From Henriciella sp. (GTDB lineage Bacteria; Pseudomonadota; Alphaproteobacteria; Caulobacterales; Hyphomonadaceae): a stretch of 64,000 bases of DNA. Under the pieces are notes generated by a model. That model was given only the letters and a program-made list of their open reading frames with translations. It was not told the origin of the DNA and did no database searches. Positions 18,624 to 27,977 of this stretch are shown here, in pieces. The position numbers were made by a program, and so were the translations under genes. The DNA is taken from positions 62,001 to 126,000 of the forward strand of contig JABSQB010000007.1 of NCBI GenBank assembly GCA_013214545.1, given 5' to 3'. How positions within the stretch are numbered: position 1 is the stretch's first letter; each line of letters begins with the position of its first letter.

Positions 18624-18662
18624 GTGCGTTCAACAGTAGCATAAGCGCGAAAGGAGATAGAT

Positions 18663-18830
18663 ATGAACACACTTCTCGTGCACAAAGACGCCGACTCCCG
18701 GCTGGATAAATTTAACGGCCCAATTCTGGACCATGAAAAACTGCGTCAGGGCACGCATATCGCCGTGCTGACCGCGGTCGCATCGGTCTTTTTGGTCCTC
18801 GCCGTCAAAGCGATTTATCTGATTTTCTAA
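18663..18830 (+). CDS. Small single-pass membrane protein, 55 residues
   Basis: An intact frame from ATG 18663 to TAA 18828-18830, with a strong AAAGGAGAT Shine-Dalgarno sequence. The N-terminal 30 residues are charged (starting MNTLLVHKDADSRLDKFNG), and the C-terminal half (about 32-55) is one hydrophobic helix. Probably inserted with the N-terminus in the cytoplasm. I recognise no family. It has its own candidate promoter and precedes miaB by 61 bases; no terminator separates them, so they may be co-transcribed. Confidence 0.7.
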   Translation: MNTLLVHKDADSRLDKFNGPILDHEKLRQGTHIAVLTAVASVFLVLAVKAIYLIF

Positions 18831-18891
18831 GGCGTCAAATAACTGAAGCCGGATATGGCTTTTTGAGTGTTTTTCAGCCATAAGCCGCCGG

Positions 18892-20271
18892 ATGAGTAAA
18901 ACCGGCCCAGATACCAACACCAAATCTGTGTTCATCAAGACCTATGGGTGCCAGATGAACGTCTATGATAGCGAGCGCATGAAAGATGTGCTCGCGCCCA
19001 TAGGCTATGCCACTGTCGACAGTCCTGATGGCGCTGATCTGGTGGTTTTGAACACTTGCCACATTCGCGAAAAGGCGACTGAAAAAGTCTATTCCGAACT
19101 CGGCCAGATGAAGAAGCTGAAACAGGCGCAGGGCGGCAAGATGACGATTGCTGTCGCTGGCTGTGTCGCACAGGCAGAAGGCGCGGAGATCATGCGCCGT
19201 CAGCCCGCCGTGGACCTGGTGCTCGGACCGCAGGCCTATCACAAGCTGCCGGAAATGATCGCCCGCGTTCACCGCTCGACCGGTGAACGGCTGGAAACCG
19301 AGTTCGAGACCCTGGAAAAGTTCGACGCGCTGCCGAAATCTCGGACGGCTGACGGCCCGACGGCCTTCCTCTCGGTTCAGGAAGGCTGCGATAAGTTCTG
19401 CACGTTCTGCGTGGTGCCTTATACGCGCGGGGCTGAGCTCTCGCGCCCGGTGGACGACATCACGCTGGAAGCCCGCAACCTGGCAAGCCAGGGCGTGCGC
19501 GAAGTGCAGCTGCTCGGCCAGAACGTCAATGCCTATCATGGCGCCGCGCCTGCCATCGAAGGCGGTGATGAGTGGACGCTGGCTCAGCTGGTCCGGCACC
19601 TGTCCAAGATTGGCGGCTTTGACCGTATTCGCTACACGACCAGCCATCCGCGTGACATGGATGATGATCTGATCGCCGCCCACGCTGATACGCCCGAGCT
19701 GATGCCATTCCTGCATCTGCCGGTGCAATCAGGCTCCAACAATATCCTGAAAGCGATGAATCGCGGCCATACGCGTGAGCATTATCTCGACATCATGCGC
19801 CGGATGAAGGATGCGCGGCCAGACATGGCGCTGGCGTCTGATTTCATCGTCGGCTTTCCAGGCGAGAGCGACAAGGATTTCGAGGACACGATGGATCTTG
19901 TCCGTGAGGTTGGTTACGCGATCGCCTATTCGTTCAAGTATTCTGAGCGCCCCGGCACACCGGCCGCTGAAATGTTCGGGCAGGTGCCGGAAGACGTGAA
20001 GAATGAACGTTTGCAGGCGCTGCAGGCGCTGCTGCGCGAACAACAGACAGCATTCAACGCGTCCAAGATTGGCGAGACGGTACAGGTGCTTGTCACCGGC
20101 ACTGGCCGCAATGAGGGCCAGATGCACGGTCGTTCGCCCTGGCTTCAGGCGGTGCATTTTGATGCAACCCCAGATCTCATTGGGCAGATCATCGATGTCG
20201 AGATCGTCGGCGCGAGCCTCAATTCTCTGACCGGGCAGCTGCCTGGCCAATCGAAAGAGGTGGCCGCTTGA
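18892..20271 (+). CDS. miaB: tRNA-2-methylthio-N6-dimethylallyladenosine synthase MiaB
   Basis: 459 residues. N-terminal UPF0004 domain with three cluster cysteines ([36 protein letters not shown]). Radical-SAM motif [15 protein letters not shown] (CxxxCxxC) near residues 164-171, and a C-terminal TRAM region. MiaB inserts sulfur and a methyl group at C2 of i6A37 in tRNAs reading UNN codons. It overlaps phoH by four bases and heads the miaB-phoH-ybeY-corC-lnt array conserved in proteobacteria. Confidence 0.96.
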   Translation: MSKTGPDTNTKSVFIKTYGCQMNVYDSERMKDVLAPIGYATVDSPDGADLVVLNTCHIREKATEKVYSELGQMKKLKQAQGGKMTIAVAGCVAQAEGAEIMRRQPAVDLVLGPQAYHKLPEMIARVHRSTGERLETEFETLEKFDALPKSRTADGPTAFLSVQEGCDKFCTFCVVPYTRGAELSRPVDDITLEARNLASQGVREVQLLGQNVNAYHGAAPAIEGGDEWTLAQLVRHLSKIGGFDRIRYTTSHPRDMDDDLIAAHADTPELMPFLHLPVQSGSNNILKAMNRGHTREHYLDIMRRMKDARPDMALASDFIVGFPGESDKDFEDTMDLVREVGYAIAYSFKYSERPGTPAAEMFGQVPEDVKNERLQALQALLREQQTAFNASKIGETVQVLVTGTGRNEGQMHGRSPWLQAVHFDATPDLIGQIIDVEIVGASLNSLTGQLPGQSKEVAA

Positions 20272-21221
20272 GCCAGATCTGGGAACCGAGGGACGCGGCG
20301 CTTCTCCAACTGGTTTGCGGCCCCAATCACAAGAATCTACTCCTGCTCGAGGCCGAGCTGGCTGATGGCGATCTGAAAGCAGAGAGCCAGGGCGGCGGCA
20401 TTCGCCTGCAAGGCAGCGATGATGCGGTCGCCATTGCGGAACTGGCGCTGACCAGCTTTGAAGCGACGCTGGCCAAGAACCCGGATGCGGGCCTGCCAGC
20501 GCTGGAAGGCGCGATCGAACAGGCCCGTACACCGGAGCAGAGTTACAAGACGCTGACCGGGCTGAAGACACCGATCAAGCCGCAAACCAACACGCAGGCC
20601 AAATATCTCGACCTGCTCACCGGTACCAAGAATGATCTCATCTTTGGCGTTGGTCCGGCTGGGACCGGCAAGACCTTCCTCGCTGTGGCCGCCGGGGCGG
20701 CAGCGCTAAAGAATAAGTCCGCCGCCAAACTGATCATCACGCGTCCTGCGGTCGAAGCGGGCGAAAATCTTGGCTTCTTGCCAGGTGATCTGGAAGAAAA
20801 GGTCGAGCCATATCTGCGCCCGATCTGGGACGCGCTGGATGAAACGCTGGGCGCCGATCAAGCGGGGCGCCTGCGTGAGAAGCGCATTATTGAAGTCGCG
20901 CCGCTGGCCTTCATGCGCGGGCGGACGCTCAAGAATGCCTTCGTGATTATGGACGAGGCGCAAAACTCGACCATTGCGCAGATGAAAATGGTGCTCACAC
21001 GACTTGGCCGTGACAGCCGCATGGTTGTGACCGGTGACCCGGGCCAGGTCGACTTGCCGAAGAACCAACCCTCGGGGCTTGCTCATGCGCTGCGTATCCT
21101 GCGCGGGGTTGAGGGCGTTGGACGGGTCACTTTTTCCGCCAATGATGTCCGCCGCCACGCCTTGGTCAGCCGGGTCATCAAAGCCTATGACGCAGACGAT
21201 CAGCAAAAACGCGATGATTGA
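20268..21221 (+). CDS. phoH: PhoH family protein (YbeZ/PhoL-like ATPase)
   Basis: 317 residues starting at TTG 20268, which overlaps the miaB stop as TTGA; no better start lies before the conserved region. Walker [10 protein letters not shown] and Walker [12 protein letters not shown] are clear, with [11 protein letters not shown] as the arginine-finger/sensor region. PhoH-like ATPases are found with YbeY and are thought to act in rRNA maturation or RNA quality control. The gene overlaps ybeY. Confidence 0.92.
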   Translation: MSQIWEPRDAALLQLVCGPNHKNLLLLEAELADGDLKAESQGGGIRLQGSDDAVAIAELALTSFEATLAKNPDAGLPALEGAIEQARTPEQSYKTLTGLKTPIKPQTNTQAKYLDLLTGTKNDLIFGVGPAGTGKTFLAVAAGAAALKNKSAAKLIITRPAVEAGENLGFLPGDLEEKVEPYLRPIWDALDETLGADQAGRLREKRIIEVAPLAFMRGRTLKNAFVIMDEAQNSTIAQMKMVLTRLGRDSRMVVTGDPGQVDLPKNQPSGLAHALRILRGVEGVGRVTFSANDVRRHALVSRVIKAYDADDQQKRDD

Positions 21222-21660
21222 GCTCGACCTGCGGATCGCTGACCCCGCCTGGGAGACCGCGATCGCCGACATTACCGATATTTGTAAGTCCGCGCTTGAG
21301 GCTGGCGCGGTGCAAAAGTCCGCGAAAGGTGAGGTCAGCGTGCTGCTGACCAATGATGAGGAAATCCAGACGCTGAACCGGGACTGGCGCGGCAAGGACA
21401 AGCCGACGGATGTGCTGTCCTTCCCCGCTGACACAATGGATGCGCCGTTTCTTGGCGATATTGCCGTCAGTCTTGGCGTCACGCGCAAGGATGCAGATTC
21501 TCGCGGAATTGCCCTCGATCAGCACCTTTCCCATTTGCTGATCCATGGGCTGATGCATCTTTTGGGGCATGACCACAAAGATGACACAGAGGCAGCCGAG
21601 ATGGAGGCATTGGAGATTACCGCGCTTGCATCCCTAGGCTGGCCTGATCCATATAACTAA
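21214..21660 (+). CDS. ybeY: Endoribonuclease YbeY (rRNA maturation factor)
   Basis: 148 residues from ATG 21214, which gives the family N-terminus ([14 protein letters not shown]). Longer in-frame starts lie inside phoH. The zinc motif HLLIHGLMHLLGHDH (H3XH5XH type) is intact, and NRDWRGKDKPTDVLSFP is the other signature. YbeY is a metal-dependent RNase needed for 16S rRNA 3' maturation and 70S quality control. It is coupled to phoH (8-base overlap) and followed by the corC-like gene. Confidence 0.95.
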   Translation: MIELDLRIADPAWETAIADITDICKSALEAGAVQKSAKGEVSVLLTNDEEIQTLNRDWRGKDKPTDVLSFPADTMDAPFLGDIAVSLGVTRKDADSRGIALDQHLSHLLIHGLMHLLGHDHKDDTEAAEMEALEITALASLGWPDPYN

Positions 21661-21694
21661 AGACGCGATTCGCGTGGCAGGATCTTTGAGAGAA

Positions 21695-22519
21695 ATGTCG
21701 GAAGGACGAAAAGGCTTGTTTGGCCTGTTTAAGAAAAGCGAAGAATCGGCCGAGGCGCCGGTTCCGGAAGACCCGATAGGGCCATCGCAAAAAGAGATGC
21801 GCCTGCGCATCGTCGAGTTCGAGAGCGCCCGCGTTGTGGATGTGATGATCCCGCGCGCCGAGATTATTGGCGTTGAGCTGTCGACGTCGCTCGAGGATCT
21901 CATCCAACTCTACGCCACTGAGGCCCATTCCCGTCTGCCCGTCTATCGCGAGACGCTTGATGACCCGGTCGGCGTTGTGCACATTCGCGACGTCATCACC
22001 GAAATCGCCCGCGCCAATGGCGGTGACAAGGATCCTGAAGACACACCGCTGGAGCGGCTGCGCCGGGATATTCTGTTTGTCCCGCCCTCTATGCCCCTGC
22101 CGGATTTGCTGGTGAAGATGCAGGCCTCGCGCACACATTTGGCTCTGGTCGTCGACGAGTATGGCGGCACGGATGGCCTCGTCAGCCTTGAAGACCTGGT
22201 TGAAGAAATTGTCGGCGAGATCGAAGACGAGCATGACGAAGAAGTCGCCATGCTGGTGCGCCGCGGGCGCCTCGCCTGGGAAGTCGATGCCCGCATGGAA
22301 ACCGATGATTTCGCCGAAGAAACCGGGCTGGAACTCGAACTGGAAGATCATGATGTCGATACGCTGGGCGGCGTCGCCTTTGCCCTGGCCGGACGCGTAC
22401 CGCTGCGCGGCGAAGTTCTGCCGCATCCCAAAGGCGTTGATATTGAGATCTTGGACTCCGACGCCAGGCGCATCCATCGCCTCGTCGTTCGCCAACCCGC
22501 TTCGGAGCTGAAAGCATGA
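21695..22519 (+). CDS. corC: CBS-domain hemolysin/CorC-family protein
   Basis: 274 residues from ATG 21695; an upstream GTG at 21674 is possible. No DUF21 membrane domain is present, as in short CorC/YbeX forms. VVDVMIPRAEIIGVE and the EEIVGEIEDEHDEE block frame a CBS pair (about 45-175). A C-terminal CorC_HlyC domain (about 190-270) contains GRVPLRGEVLPHP. Proteins of this type, encoded between ybeY and lnt, are linked to magnesium/cobalt efflux or ribosome function; the role is not settled. The stop overlaps the lnt start (ATGA). Confidence 0.87.
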   Translation: MSEGRKGLFGLFKKSEESAEAPVPEDPIGPSQKEMRLRIVEFESARVVDVMIPRAEIIGVELSTSLEDLIQLYATEAHSRLPVYRETLDDPVGVVHIRDVITEIARANGGDKDPEDTPLERLRRDILFVPPSMPLPDLLVKMQASRTHLALVVDEYGGTDGLVSLEDLVEEIVGEIEDEHDEEVAMLVRRGRLAWEVDARMETDDFAEETGLELELEDHDVDTLGGVAFALAGRVPLRGEVLPHPKGVDIEILDSDARRIHRLVVRQPASELKA

Positions 22520-24165
22520 TCGAACAAGGCCACACGCGCAGTCACGGATTGCGGGTGTTCACAGCGTTGCACGAGGCGATTGCCCGGGTGCGCGGCATGA
22601 GTGCGACTCTGTTCGCAATCCTGCTTGGCGCGTTCTGCGCGCTCGGATTCGCGCCGTTTCACCTGACGCCTGCTCTGGTCCTCGCCTTTGTCGGCCTGAT
22701 CTGGATGCTGGACGGCGCCAGGTCGCAAAAGCGTTGGGGCCGAGCCATGTTCTGGCGCGGCTGGGCCTTTGCCTTCGGGTATTTCCTGGTCGGCATGTAC
22801 TGGACCGCCCTGCCCTTTCTCGTGGAGCCGGAAAAGCACGCCGTCTTCTTGTGGATGCCGCTGATCGCTTTGCCGGGCGGGATGGCCCTCATTTGGGGCG
22901 CAGCCTGCGCGCTGGGCGGCGCCTTCTGGTCGGCCTCGCCATCACGCGTGTTTATCTTCGCGCTTTTCCTGGGCGGTGCAGAACTGGTGCGCGGCACTTT
23001 GTTTGGCGGCTTTCCGTGGAATCTGCCAGGTACGACCTGGGCGCCAGGCGGGGCGATGTCGCAAGTCGCTTCGCTGGGCGGGATATACTGGCTGACGCTG
23101 ATGACCCTGTTCGTGGCCGCCGCGCCCGCCGCCCTGGTCGACACACGCGATGATCAAAGCGAGCTTGGCCGCGCCCTGCCGGTGGTCATGGCCGTCGCTC
23201 TGACCGGCTTTTCCTGGGCTTGGGGATCGCAGCGCCTCGCCGATGATACCGTCATGACCGAGCGCTCAGTTGTCTTGATGGATGCCGGCGTCCCGCAGGC
23301 AGAGAAATTCAAAGATCGCGGCGAGCCAGTGGTTGCCCGCTATGTTGACCTGCTGCGCGAAGTGCCAAGCGAAGCGGGCGATATCGTGATCTGGCCAGAA
23401 GGCGCTCTGCCCTATGGCCTGATGGGCGATACCAATGCGCTCGATCTGGTCTCAGCCTTTCTCGGACGCAGGGCGCTGATTGCCGGATCAGCGCGGTTCA
23501 CCACCAATGACGGGCAACCCGCGGCTTACAATAGTCTCGTCATGTTCACTGCCGGTGTCAACACAGCAACGCTGTCGGCGCTATACGACAAGCACCGCCT
23601 CGTGCCGTTTGGGGAGCTGCCAGCGACACAGATCATCCCATTCGGCAACAGCATTGCCGGCATCCTGCCTTCCTCCATGCAGCGTATGGCGGAGAATGGC
23701 TTCACGCCCGGCGCAGAGGCCACAGTTTTGCTGCCACAAGTGGTGGCGCCGCCCTTTATTCCTTTGATCTGTTATGAAGGCCTGTTCCCGGAAATCGTCC
23801 GCAAAGCCTCGCCGCAGCGCGATGCGGCAGAGTGGATTGTCGTGATCTCGAACGATGCCTGGTTTGGCGGCGGCCTCGGCCCGGCCCAGCATTACGCGCA
23901 GAATCGCTACCGGGCGATTGAGAGCGGCCTGCCCATGGCACGTGTCGCAACCCGCGGCATGACCGCCATGGTCGATGGCTATGGCCGGGAGATTGCGCGC
24001 GGCAATCCTGCAGCTGGAGACCCGGCAGGATGGCGCTCCGCGGTTGTGCGAACAGGTTTACCCGCACGGCTAGAAAATACGCCTTATCAAAGGTTTGGCG
24101 AGACGTTTTACTGGTTGACTCTCGTCCTTTTTGGTGGATTAGCCTTTGTCAGTTGGCGGCGTTAG
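22516..24165 (+). CDS. lnt: Apolipoprotein N-acyltransferase Lnt
   Basis: 549 residues. About six to seven membrane segments in the first 220 residues, then a nitrilase-like domain (about 245-500), then a last membrane helix. Catalytic residues are placed as expected: Glu in IVIWPEGALPYG, Lys in ALYDKHRLVPFGE and Cys in PLICYEGLFPE. Lnt adds the third acyl chain to the N-terminal cysteine of lipoproteins in the inner membrane. It follows the corC-like gene with an ATGA overlap. Confidence 0.95.
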   Translation: MIEQGHTRSHGLRVFTALHEAIARVRGMSATLFAILLGAFCALGFAPFHLTPALVLAFVGLIWMLDGARSQKRWGRAMFWRGWAFAFGYFLVGMYWTALPFLVEPEKHAVFLWMPLIALPGGMALIWGAACALGGAFWSASPSRVFIFALFLGGAELVRGTLFGGFPWNLPGTTWAPGGAMSQVASLGGIYWLTLMTLFVAAAPAALVDTRDDQSELGRALPVVMAVALTGFSWAWGSQRLADDTVMTERSVVLMDAGVPQAEKFKDRGEPVVARYVDLLREVPSEAGDIVIWPEGALPYGLMGDTNALDLVSAFLGRRALIAGSARFTTNDGQPAAYNSLVMFTAGVNTATLSALYDKHRLVPFGELPATQIIPFGNSIAGILPSSMQRMAENGFTPGAEATVLLPQVVAPPFIPLICYEGLFPEIVRKASPQRDAAEWIVVISNDAWFGGGLGPAQHYAQNRYRAIESGLPMARVATRGMTAMVDGYGREIARGNPAAGDPAGWRSAVVRTGLPARLENTPYQRFGETFYWLTLVLFGGLAFVSWRR

Positions 24166-24197
24166 ACTCAAAACAAGATTCTTAAGAAGAGCGTCGT

Positions 24198-24620
24198 ATG
24201 TCAGAAAATAAAACACCCAGCGGGATCGATCGAATAGTTGGACAGCGCTTGCGCTGGCGCCGCCGCGAGTTGAAACTGACGCAGGAGCAACTCGGCGAGA
24301 AGCTGGGCCTCACGTTCCAGCAGGTCCAGAAATACGAAAAAGGCGTGAACCGCATTTCGGCCGGGCGCCTGTTCGAAATCGCGCGCGCCCTCGGCATCAC
24401 GATTACCTATTTCTATGAAGGCGTCGACGACCTGCTCGCCAATCCAACAACGGTCAGCGTGCACGAATCCGATCATCCACCAAGCCTGCCGGTGATCGAT
24501 ACTGAGGCCATGGAGCTGGTGACGGCTTTTCAGAAAATCGGTGATAAATCGCTACGCCGGTCCTTGCTCGAAACCATTCGCGCCGCCGCCGCGACCTCTG
24601 AAACACCGGCCGACGACTAA
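24198..24620 (+). CDS. XRE-family transcriptional regulator
   Basis: 140 residues. A helix-turn-helix (about 11-65) reads IVGQRLRWRRRELKLTQEQL followed by LTFQQVQKYEKGVNRISAGR. The C-terminal half is acidic with no recognised domain. This belongs to a common alphaproteobacterial SinR-like group; a second member is at 61070. Target unknown. It starts 32 bases after lnt on the same strand and could share its transcript. Confidence 0.85.
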   Translation: MSENKTPSGIDRIVGQRLRWRRRELKLTQEQLGEKLGLTFQQVQKYEKGVNRISAGRLFEIARALGITITYFYEGVDDLLANPTTVSVHESDHPPSLPVIDTEAMELVTAFQKIGDKSLRRSLLETIRAAAATSETPADD

Positions 24621-24756
24621 GCCGCTGTCAGCTGTGGCCGGGAAGCGACACAGCAAAGCTTTCGCACCTGCAACAAATAATCAGTGGTTGCGTTGCCGCA
24701 GTGCACAAGCAACTTATCTCGCGTAAATCAAAGGATTGCTGACGGGAGAGCAGATT

Positions 24757-25635
24757 TTGGCAGAGATCAAGACGATTGGCGTCGTAGGCGCAGGTCAGAT
24801 GGGCAACGGCATCGCGCATGTGTGTGCCCTTGCCGGATATGATGTGATCCTGAACGATGTATCCAAAGACGCGCTCGAAAGCGGTCTTTCAACGATTGAG
24901 AAAAACCTGACACGCCAGGTCTCGCGCGAAGCAATCAGCCTGGACGATATGAAGGCCGCTCAGGCCCGGATCAAAACCAGCGTCGAACTGGTGCCGTTCT
25001 CTGGCGTCGATCTGGCCATCGAAGCGGCGACCGAAAATCGCGAGATCAAAGAGAAGATCTTCGCGGCGCTCTGCAATGTCGTGCCGAAGCACGCTTATCT
25101 TGCCACCAATACATCCTCGATCTCGGTGACGCGCCTGGCGTCGACCACGGACCGTCCGGAAAAATTCATCGGCCTGCACTTCATGAATCCGGTGCCGCTG
25201 ATGCAGTTGATGGAGATCATTCGCGGCCTCGCCACCGATCAGGAAACCTATGAAATGGCGACCGGTTTTGCCGACCGCCTCGGCAAGACCACGACCAATG
25301 CTGAAGACTATCCAGCCTTTATCGTGAACCGCATTCTGGTGCCGATGATCAATGAGGCGGTTTACGCGCTGTATGAAGGCGTTGGCACCGTTGAGAGCAT
25401 CGACACCGCGATGCGCCTCGGCGCCAATCATCCGATGGGACCGCTGACACTCGCAGATTTCATTGGCCTCGATACCTGCCTGTCGATCATGCAGGTCCTG
25501 CATGATGGCCTTGCCGATACCAAATATCGCCCATGCCCATTGCTGGTAAAATATGTCGAAGCCGGCTGGCTTGGCCGCAAGGTTGGACGCGGCTTCTATG
25601 ACTATTCCGGAGATGCGCCGGTGCCGACGCGGTAG
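24757..25635 (+). CDS. 3-hydroxybutyryl-CoA dehydrogenase
   Basis: 292 residues from TTG 24757, chosen because GGGAG precedes it at correct spacing and it gives the family N-terminus AEIKTIGVVGAGQMGNGIAH. The NAD-binding Rossmann motif GAGQMGNG is intact, followed by the ATEN(R) block (EAATENREIK), HFMNPVPLM and the C-terminal domain (DYPAFIVNRILVPMINEA and LGANHPMGPLTLADFIGLD). It oxidises or reduces 3-hydroxybutyryl-CoA/acetoacetyl-CoA in butyrate, PHB or ethylmalonyl-CoA-related metabolism. Paralogues of similar sequence exist (PaaH). Confidence 0.92.
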   Translation: MAEIKTIGVVGAGQMGNGIAHVCALAGYDVILNDVSKDALESGLSTIEKNLTRQVSREAISLDDMKAAQARIKTSVELVPFSGVDLAIEAATENREIKEKIFAALCNVVPKHAYLATNTSSISVTRLASTTDRPEKFIGLHFMNPVPLMQLMEIIRGLATDQETYEMATGFADRLGKTTTNAEDYPAFIVNRILVPMINEAVYALYEGVGTVESIDTAMRLGANHPMGPLTLADFIGLDTCLSIMQVLHDGLADTKYRPCPLLVKYVEAGWLGRKVGRGFYDYSGDAPVPTR

Positions 25636-25638
25636 AGC

Positions 25639-26295
25639 TTAGAACCCCAGAACCGACAGCGATTGCGGCGTGCTGGTCAGCGCGACCCTGCCTGCCCTCG
25701 TTTCGAACTGAACCGACAGCGCCGCCTCCGCCGCTGCAGACGCTGTCATGTCGATTGCAAGATCCGCGAACAGCTGATTTAGACGCTCTGCTTGAGGAGA
25801 CGCAATTGTCAGGGCCGTCGCCGCGCCACCTGCCGGGGACGTTGCCGAAGGATGCGGGGTGTCCTGCCAGTCGATAAAGAAAGGCACCAAGCCGCCATAT
25901 TTATGCTGCGTGAGGAAGAGCAGCTCCCAGGACAGGCGCTCCCCTTCTGGGGTCAGGCGTTCGGTTTTGGTCGGTCCAAGTGAGGCAATGTCGGTACAGC
26001 GGTCTGCAACGCGTCCTACGATTTGAGAGAGATCCCCGCTGCGCAGAACCCAGGTGACGAGCCCTGGCGCATCAAGCTGTGCCAGGCGTTCGCCGACACT
26101 GGCTGGCGGCGGGTCCTGCGGTGCCATGATCTCCAGATAGGTGCCAGATCCAAGGCTCAGCAAGGCGTTGCAGGTGCCGAGCCCCGGATGAGCGCCGCCG
26201 CGCTGCGGGGAGGCGCCGAACAGGCGTTCAATCTCTGCGCATCCAGCTTCCAGATCCGATACGCCCCACACGAAATGATCGATTTCAGTCATCAT
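25639..26295 (-). CDS. VOC/glyoxalase-like domain protein
   Basis: 218 residues. Begins MMTEIDHFVWGVSDLEAG, the typical first betaalphabetabetabeta unit of the vicinal oxygen chelate fold, with LEIMAPQDPP as the second metal-side strand. Matches the Glyoxalase_3-like single-domain group. Metal ligands (His7, Glu near 75) look preserved. Substrate unknown. It ends three bases from the convergent dehydrogenase and begins 43 bases downstream of the Rieske gene, so it may share that transcript. Confidence 0.72.
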   Translation of the reverse strand: MMTEIDHFVWGVSDLEAGCAEIERLFGASPQRGGAHPGLGTCNALLSLGSGTYLEIMAPQDPPPASVGERLAQLDAPGLVTWVLRSGDLSQIVGRVADRCTDIASLGPTKTERLTPEGERLSWELLFLTQHKYGGLVPFFIDWQDTPHPSATSPAGGAATALTIASPQAERLNQLFADLAIDMTASAAAEAALSVQFETRAGRVALTSTPQSLSVLGF

Positions 26296-26338
26296 TCGCG
26301 CAGGCTAGACGCTTACTGCATCGGGTGAAAGCCGTGGC

Positions 26339-27451
26339 TTAGCTGCGCCAGCGCAGAATGGTCGGCTTGATCTTGTTCTTGAAGGCGCGGTCCTCGCCTC
26401 GTGAGGCAGCCCATTCCTTCTTCAGCATCTGATACCATTTGGCCTGCACATCGATATCATCGATCCACATCATCGCCTTTTGGTGTTCCATGCCGAGATT
26501 TTGCAGATCCACCATATCGCCGTCCTGACGCAGGAACTTGCGCGCCATCGGCTTGGCGATCGGAATGGCCAGGTGAAGCAGCGGCGCCCCGGTCCACCAG
26601 GTCAGCTGCGTGATCCGCGTCCGCTTCGGCGCCTCCGGCGTCAGACAGGTCAGGGTCAGCAGACGGGCTTTCTCGTTCGAGATAATCTCCCACCGGAACC
26701 CCGGCAGCTGGAAGCGGATTTCAGTCTCCACCTCATCCCCGAACACCCATTTGTACAGCTTGGAATTGGAGCTTGGCTTATGCCTGTCAATCGCCCAGCC
26801 GCGCTCCGCCGGGATGAAAGGTTTCTCTTTCAGCTTCAGTCCAACAGAAGGCGGGCGCCACCACCATTGATTGTGGACAAACGGCACATGCGCGGGGTCC
26901 ATCAGGCCGACCACAGCATCATCCATATGTGCGTTGAACACGTCTTCAATGACGAATTTAGGCTTCTCGGGCAGCGGCCCGAATTGCGGCGCAGGCACAT
27001 CCGGCGCGCCGGTGAAGCGCGGATCATCGGCGATAAAGACATAGATCGCGCCATGCGCCTCATGCACCGGATAGCGGCGAACTTTTACTTTGGCCGGATC
27101 ATAAGGCTCTGACCCGGTCAGGCTGGGCATATGCTTGCACACGCCGTCGCTACCAAATCGCCAGCCATGATAAGGACATTCCAGCGTCGCCTCACCATCG
27201 GTCTCAACCTGACGTCCGGCGCTTAGCGGCACCAGGCGGTGCGGACAGATATCGCGCAACGCAAACACTTCGCCTTTGTCGCTGCGGGCAACGACAAGCG
27301 GCTGGCCGAGCACGATGCGGCGGACCTGTTTGCCGGGTTTCACCTCGGACGATAGGCAGGCCAGATACCAGCTATCGGTCAGCCAGCCTTCCGGCGTGAG
27401 GCCGGTCTGCTTCGCCGCATTGGTATCGATAAGAGTGTTGGTGTCAGCCAT
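26339..27451 (-). CDS. Rieske-type aromatic ring-hydroxylating oxygenase, alpha-subunit-like
   Basis: 370 residues from the ATG at 27449-27451, preceded by AGGTGG; the longer frame starts inside the neighbouring stop region. N-terminal Rieske domain with CPHRLVPLS (Cys69, His71) and CPYHGWRFG (Cys92, His95). C-terminal PaO/VanA-like catalytic domain with NAHMDDAVVGLMDPAHVPFVH, carrying the likely mononuclear iron ligands. Such oxygenases hydroxylate or demethylate aromatic or sterol-like substrates using an external reductase. Reductase not present here, substrate unknown. Confidence 0.85.
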   Translation of the reverse strand: MADTNTLIDTNAAKQTGLTPEGWLTDSWYLACLSSEVKPGKQVRRIVLGQPLVVARSDKGEVFALRDICPHRLVPLSAGRQVETDGEATLECPYHGWRFGSDGVCKHMPSLTGSEPYDPAKVKVRRYPVHEAHGAIYVFIADDPRFTGAPDVPAPQFGPLPEKPKFVIEDVFNAHMDDAVVGLMDPAHVPFVHNQWWWRPPSVGLKLKEKPFIPAERGWAIDRHKPSSNSKLYKWVFGDEVETEIRFQLPGFRWEIISNEKARLLTLTCLTPEAPKRTRITQLTWWTGAPLLHLAIPIAKPMARKFLRQDGDMVDLQNLGMEHQKAMMWIDDIDVQAKWYQMLKKEWAASRGEDRAFKNKIKPTILRWRS

Positions 27452-27464
27452 GCCCCACCTATAG

Positions 27465-27947
27465 CTATTCCTGATAGATGCGGGAATAGTCAGCAAACTC
27501 CGTGCCTGCCATTTGTTCCGCGATGCGGGCGGTCGCCAGCTCGGGGTCGAGCACGCGGCAGGTCAGCTCAATCGCCGTATCTGTTACAGTTTCGCCCTCA
27601 CAGACCCCGAGCCCTGTCCAACCAAGCACCTCGGTCAGCGCGTCCTCTGCCTCACGGATTTTTAAGACATCATCGCGCTGCCAGACATCTGAAAGCAGGT
27701 ATTCGACGATCAAGGTCTGATGATCGCCGGGCTCAATCTCGGTAAATCCCAGCGCCCGGGCCGGGTCGAGCAAGTCATCGACCTGCTTTTCCAGCGACCG
27801 CAGCAGCTTGATCCGATGTGCATCCGTGTCGCCGCGCGTACCGACCATGCCCCAATGCTCGACAATCCGGCGCGGTTTCAGCTCGACCCAGACCTCGTGA
27901 TAGGCAGCAATCCGGCCGGTCTCGTCACGTTTGAACAGTCTGAACAT
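27465..27947 (-). CDS. Hypothetical protein with WGR-like N-terminus
   Basis: 160 residues. The first 45 residues (FRLFKRDETG, YHEVWVELKP, then HWGMVGTRGD) resemble a WGR-type nucleic-acid-binding fold, with WGMVGTRGD in place of WGRIGTKG. That is a weak resemblance. The rest is acidic and mixed alpha/beta. No catalytic motif recognised. It lies between an alpha/beta hydrolase and the Rieske oxygenase on the same strand, with a 13-base gap to the latter. Confidence 0.5.
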   Translation of the reverse strand: MFRLFKRDETGRIAAYHEVWVELKPRRIVEHWGMVGTRGDTDAHRIKLLRSLEKQVDDLLDPARALGFTEIEPGDHQTLIVEYLLSDVWQRDDVLKIREAEDALTEVLGWTGLGVCEGETVTDTAIELTCRVLDPELATARIAEQMAGTEFADYSRIYQE

Positions 27948-27977
27948 GGGCGCATCCTCTGCACGGGCTGGCGCCCG

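Noticed and set aside
18874-19728. 284-codon minus-strand frame
   Set aside because: Antisense to miaB, which carries all radical-SAM motifs.
21617-22495. 292-codon minus-strand frame
   Set aside because: Antisense to the corC-like gene with its two CBS domains.
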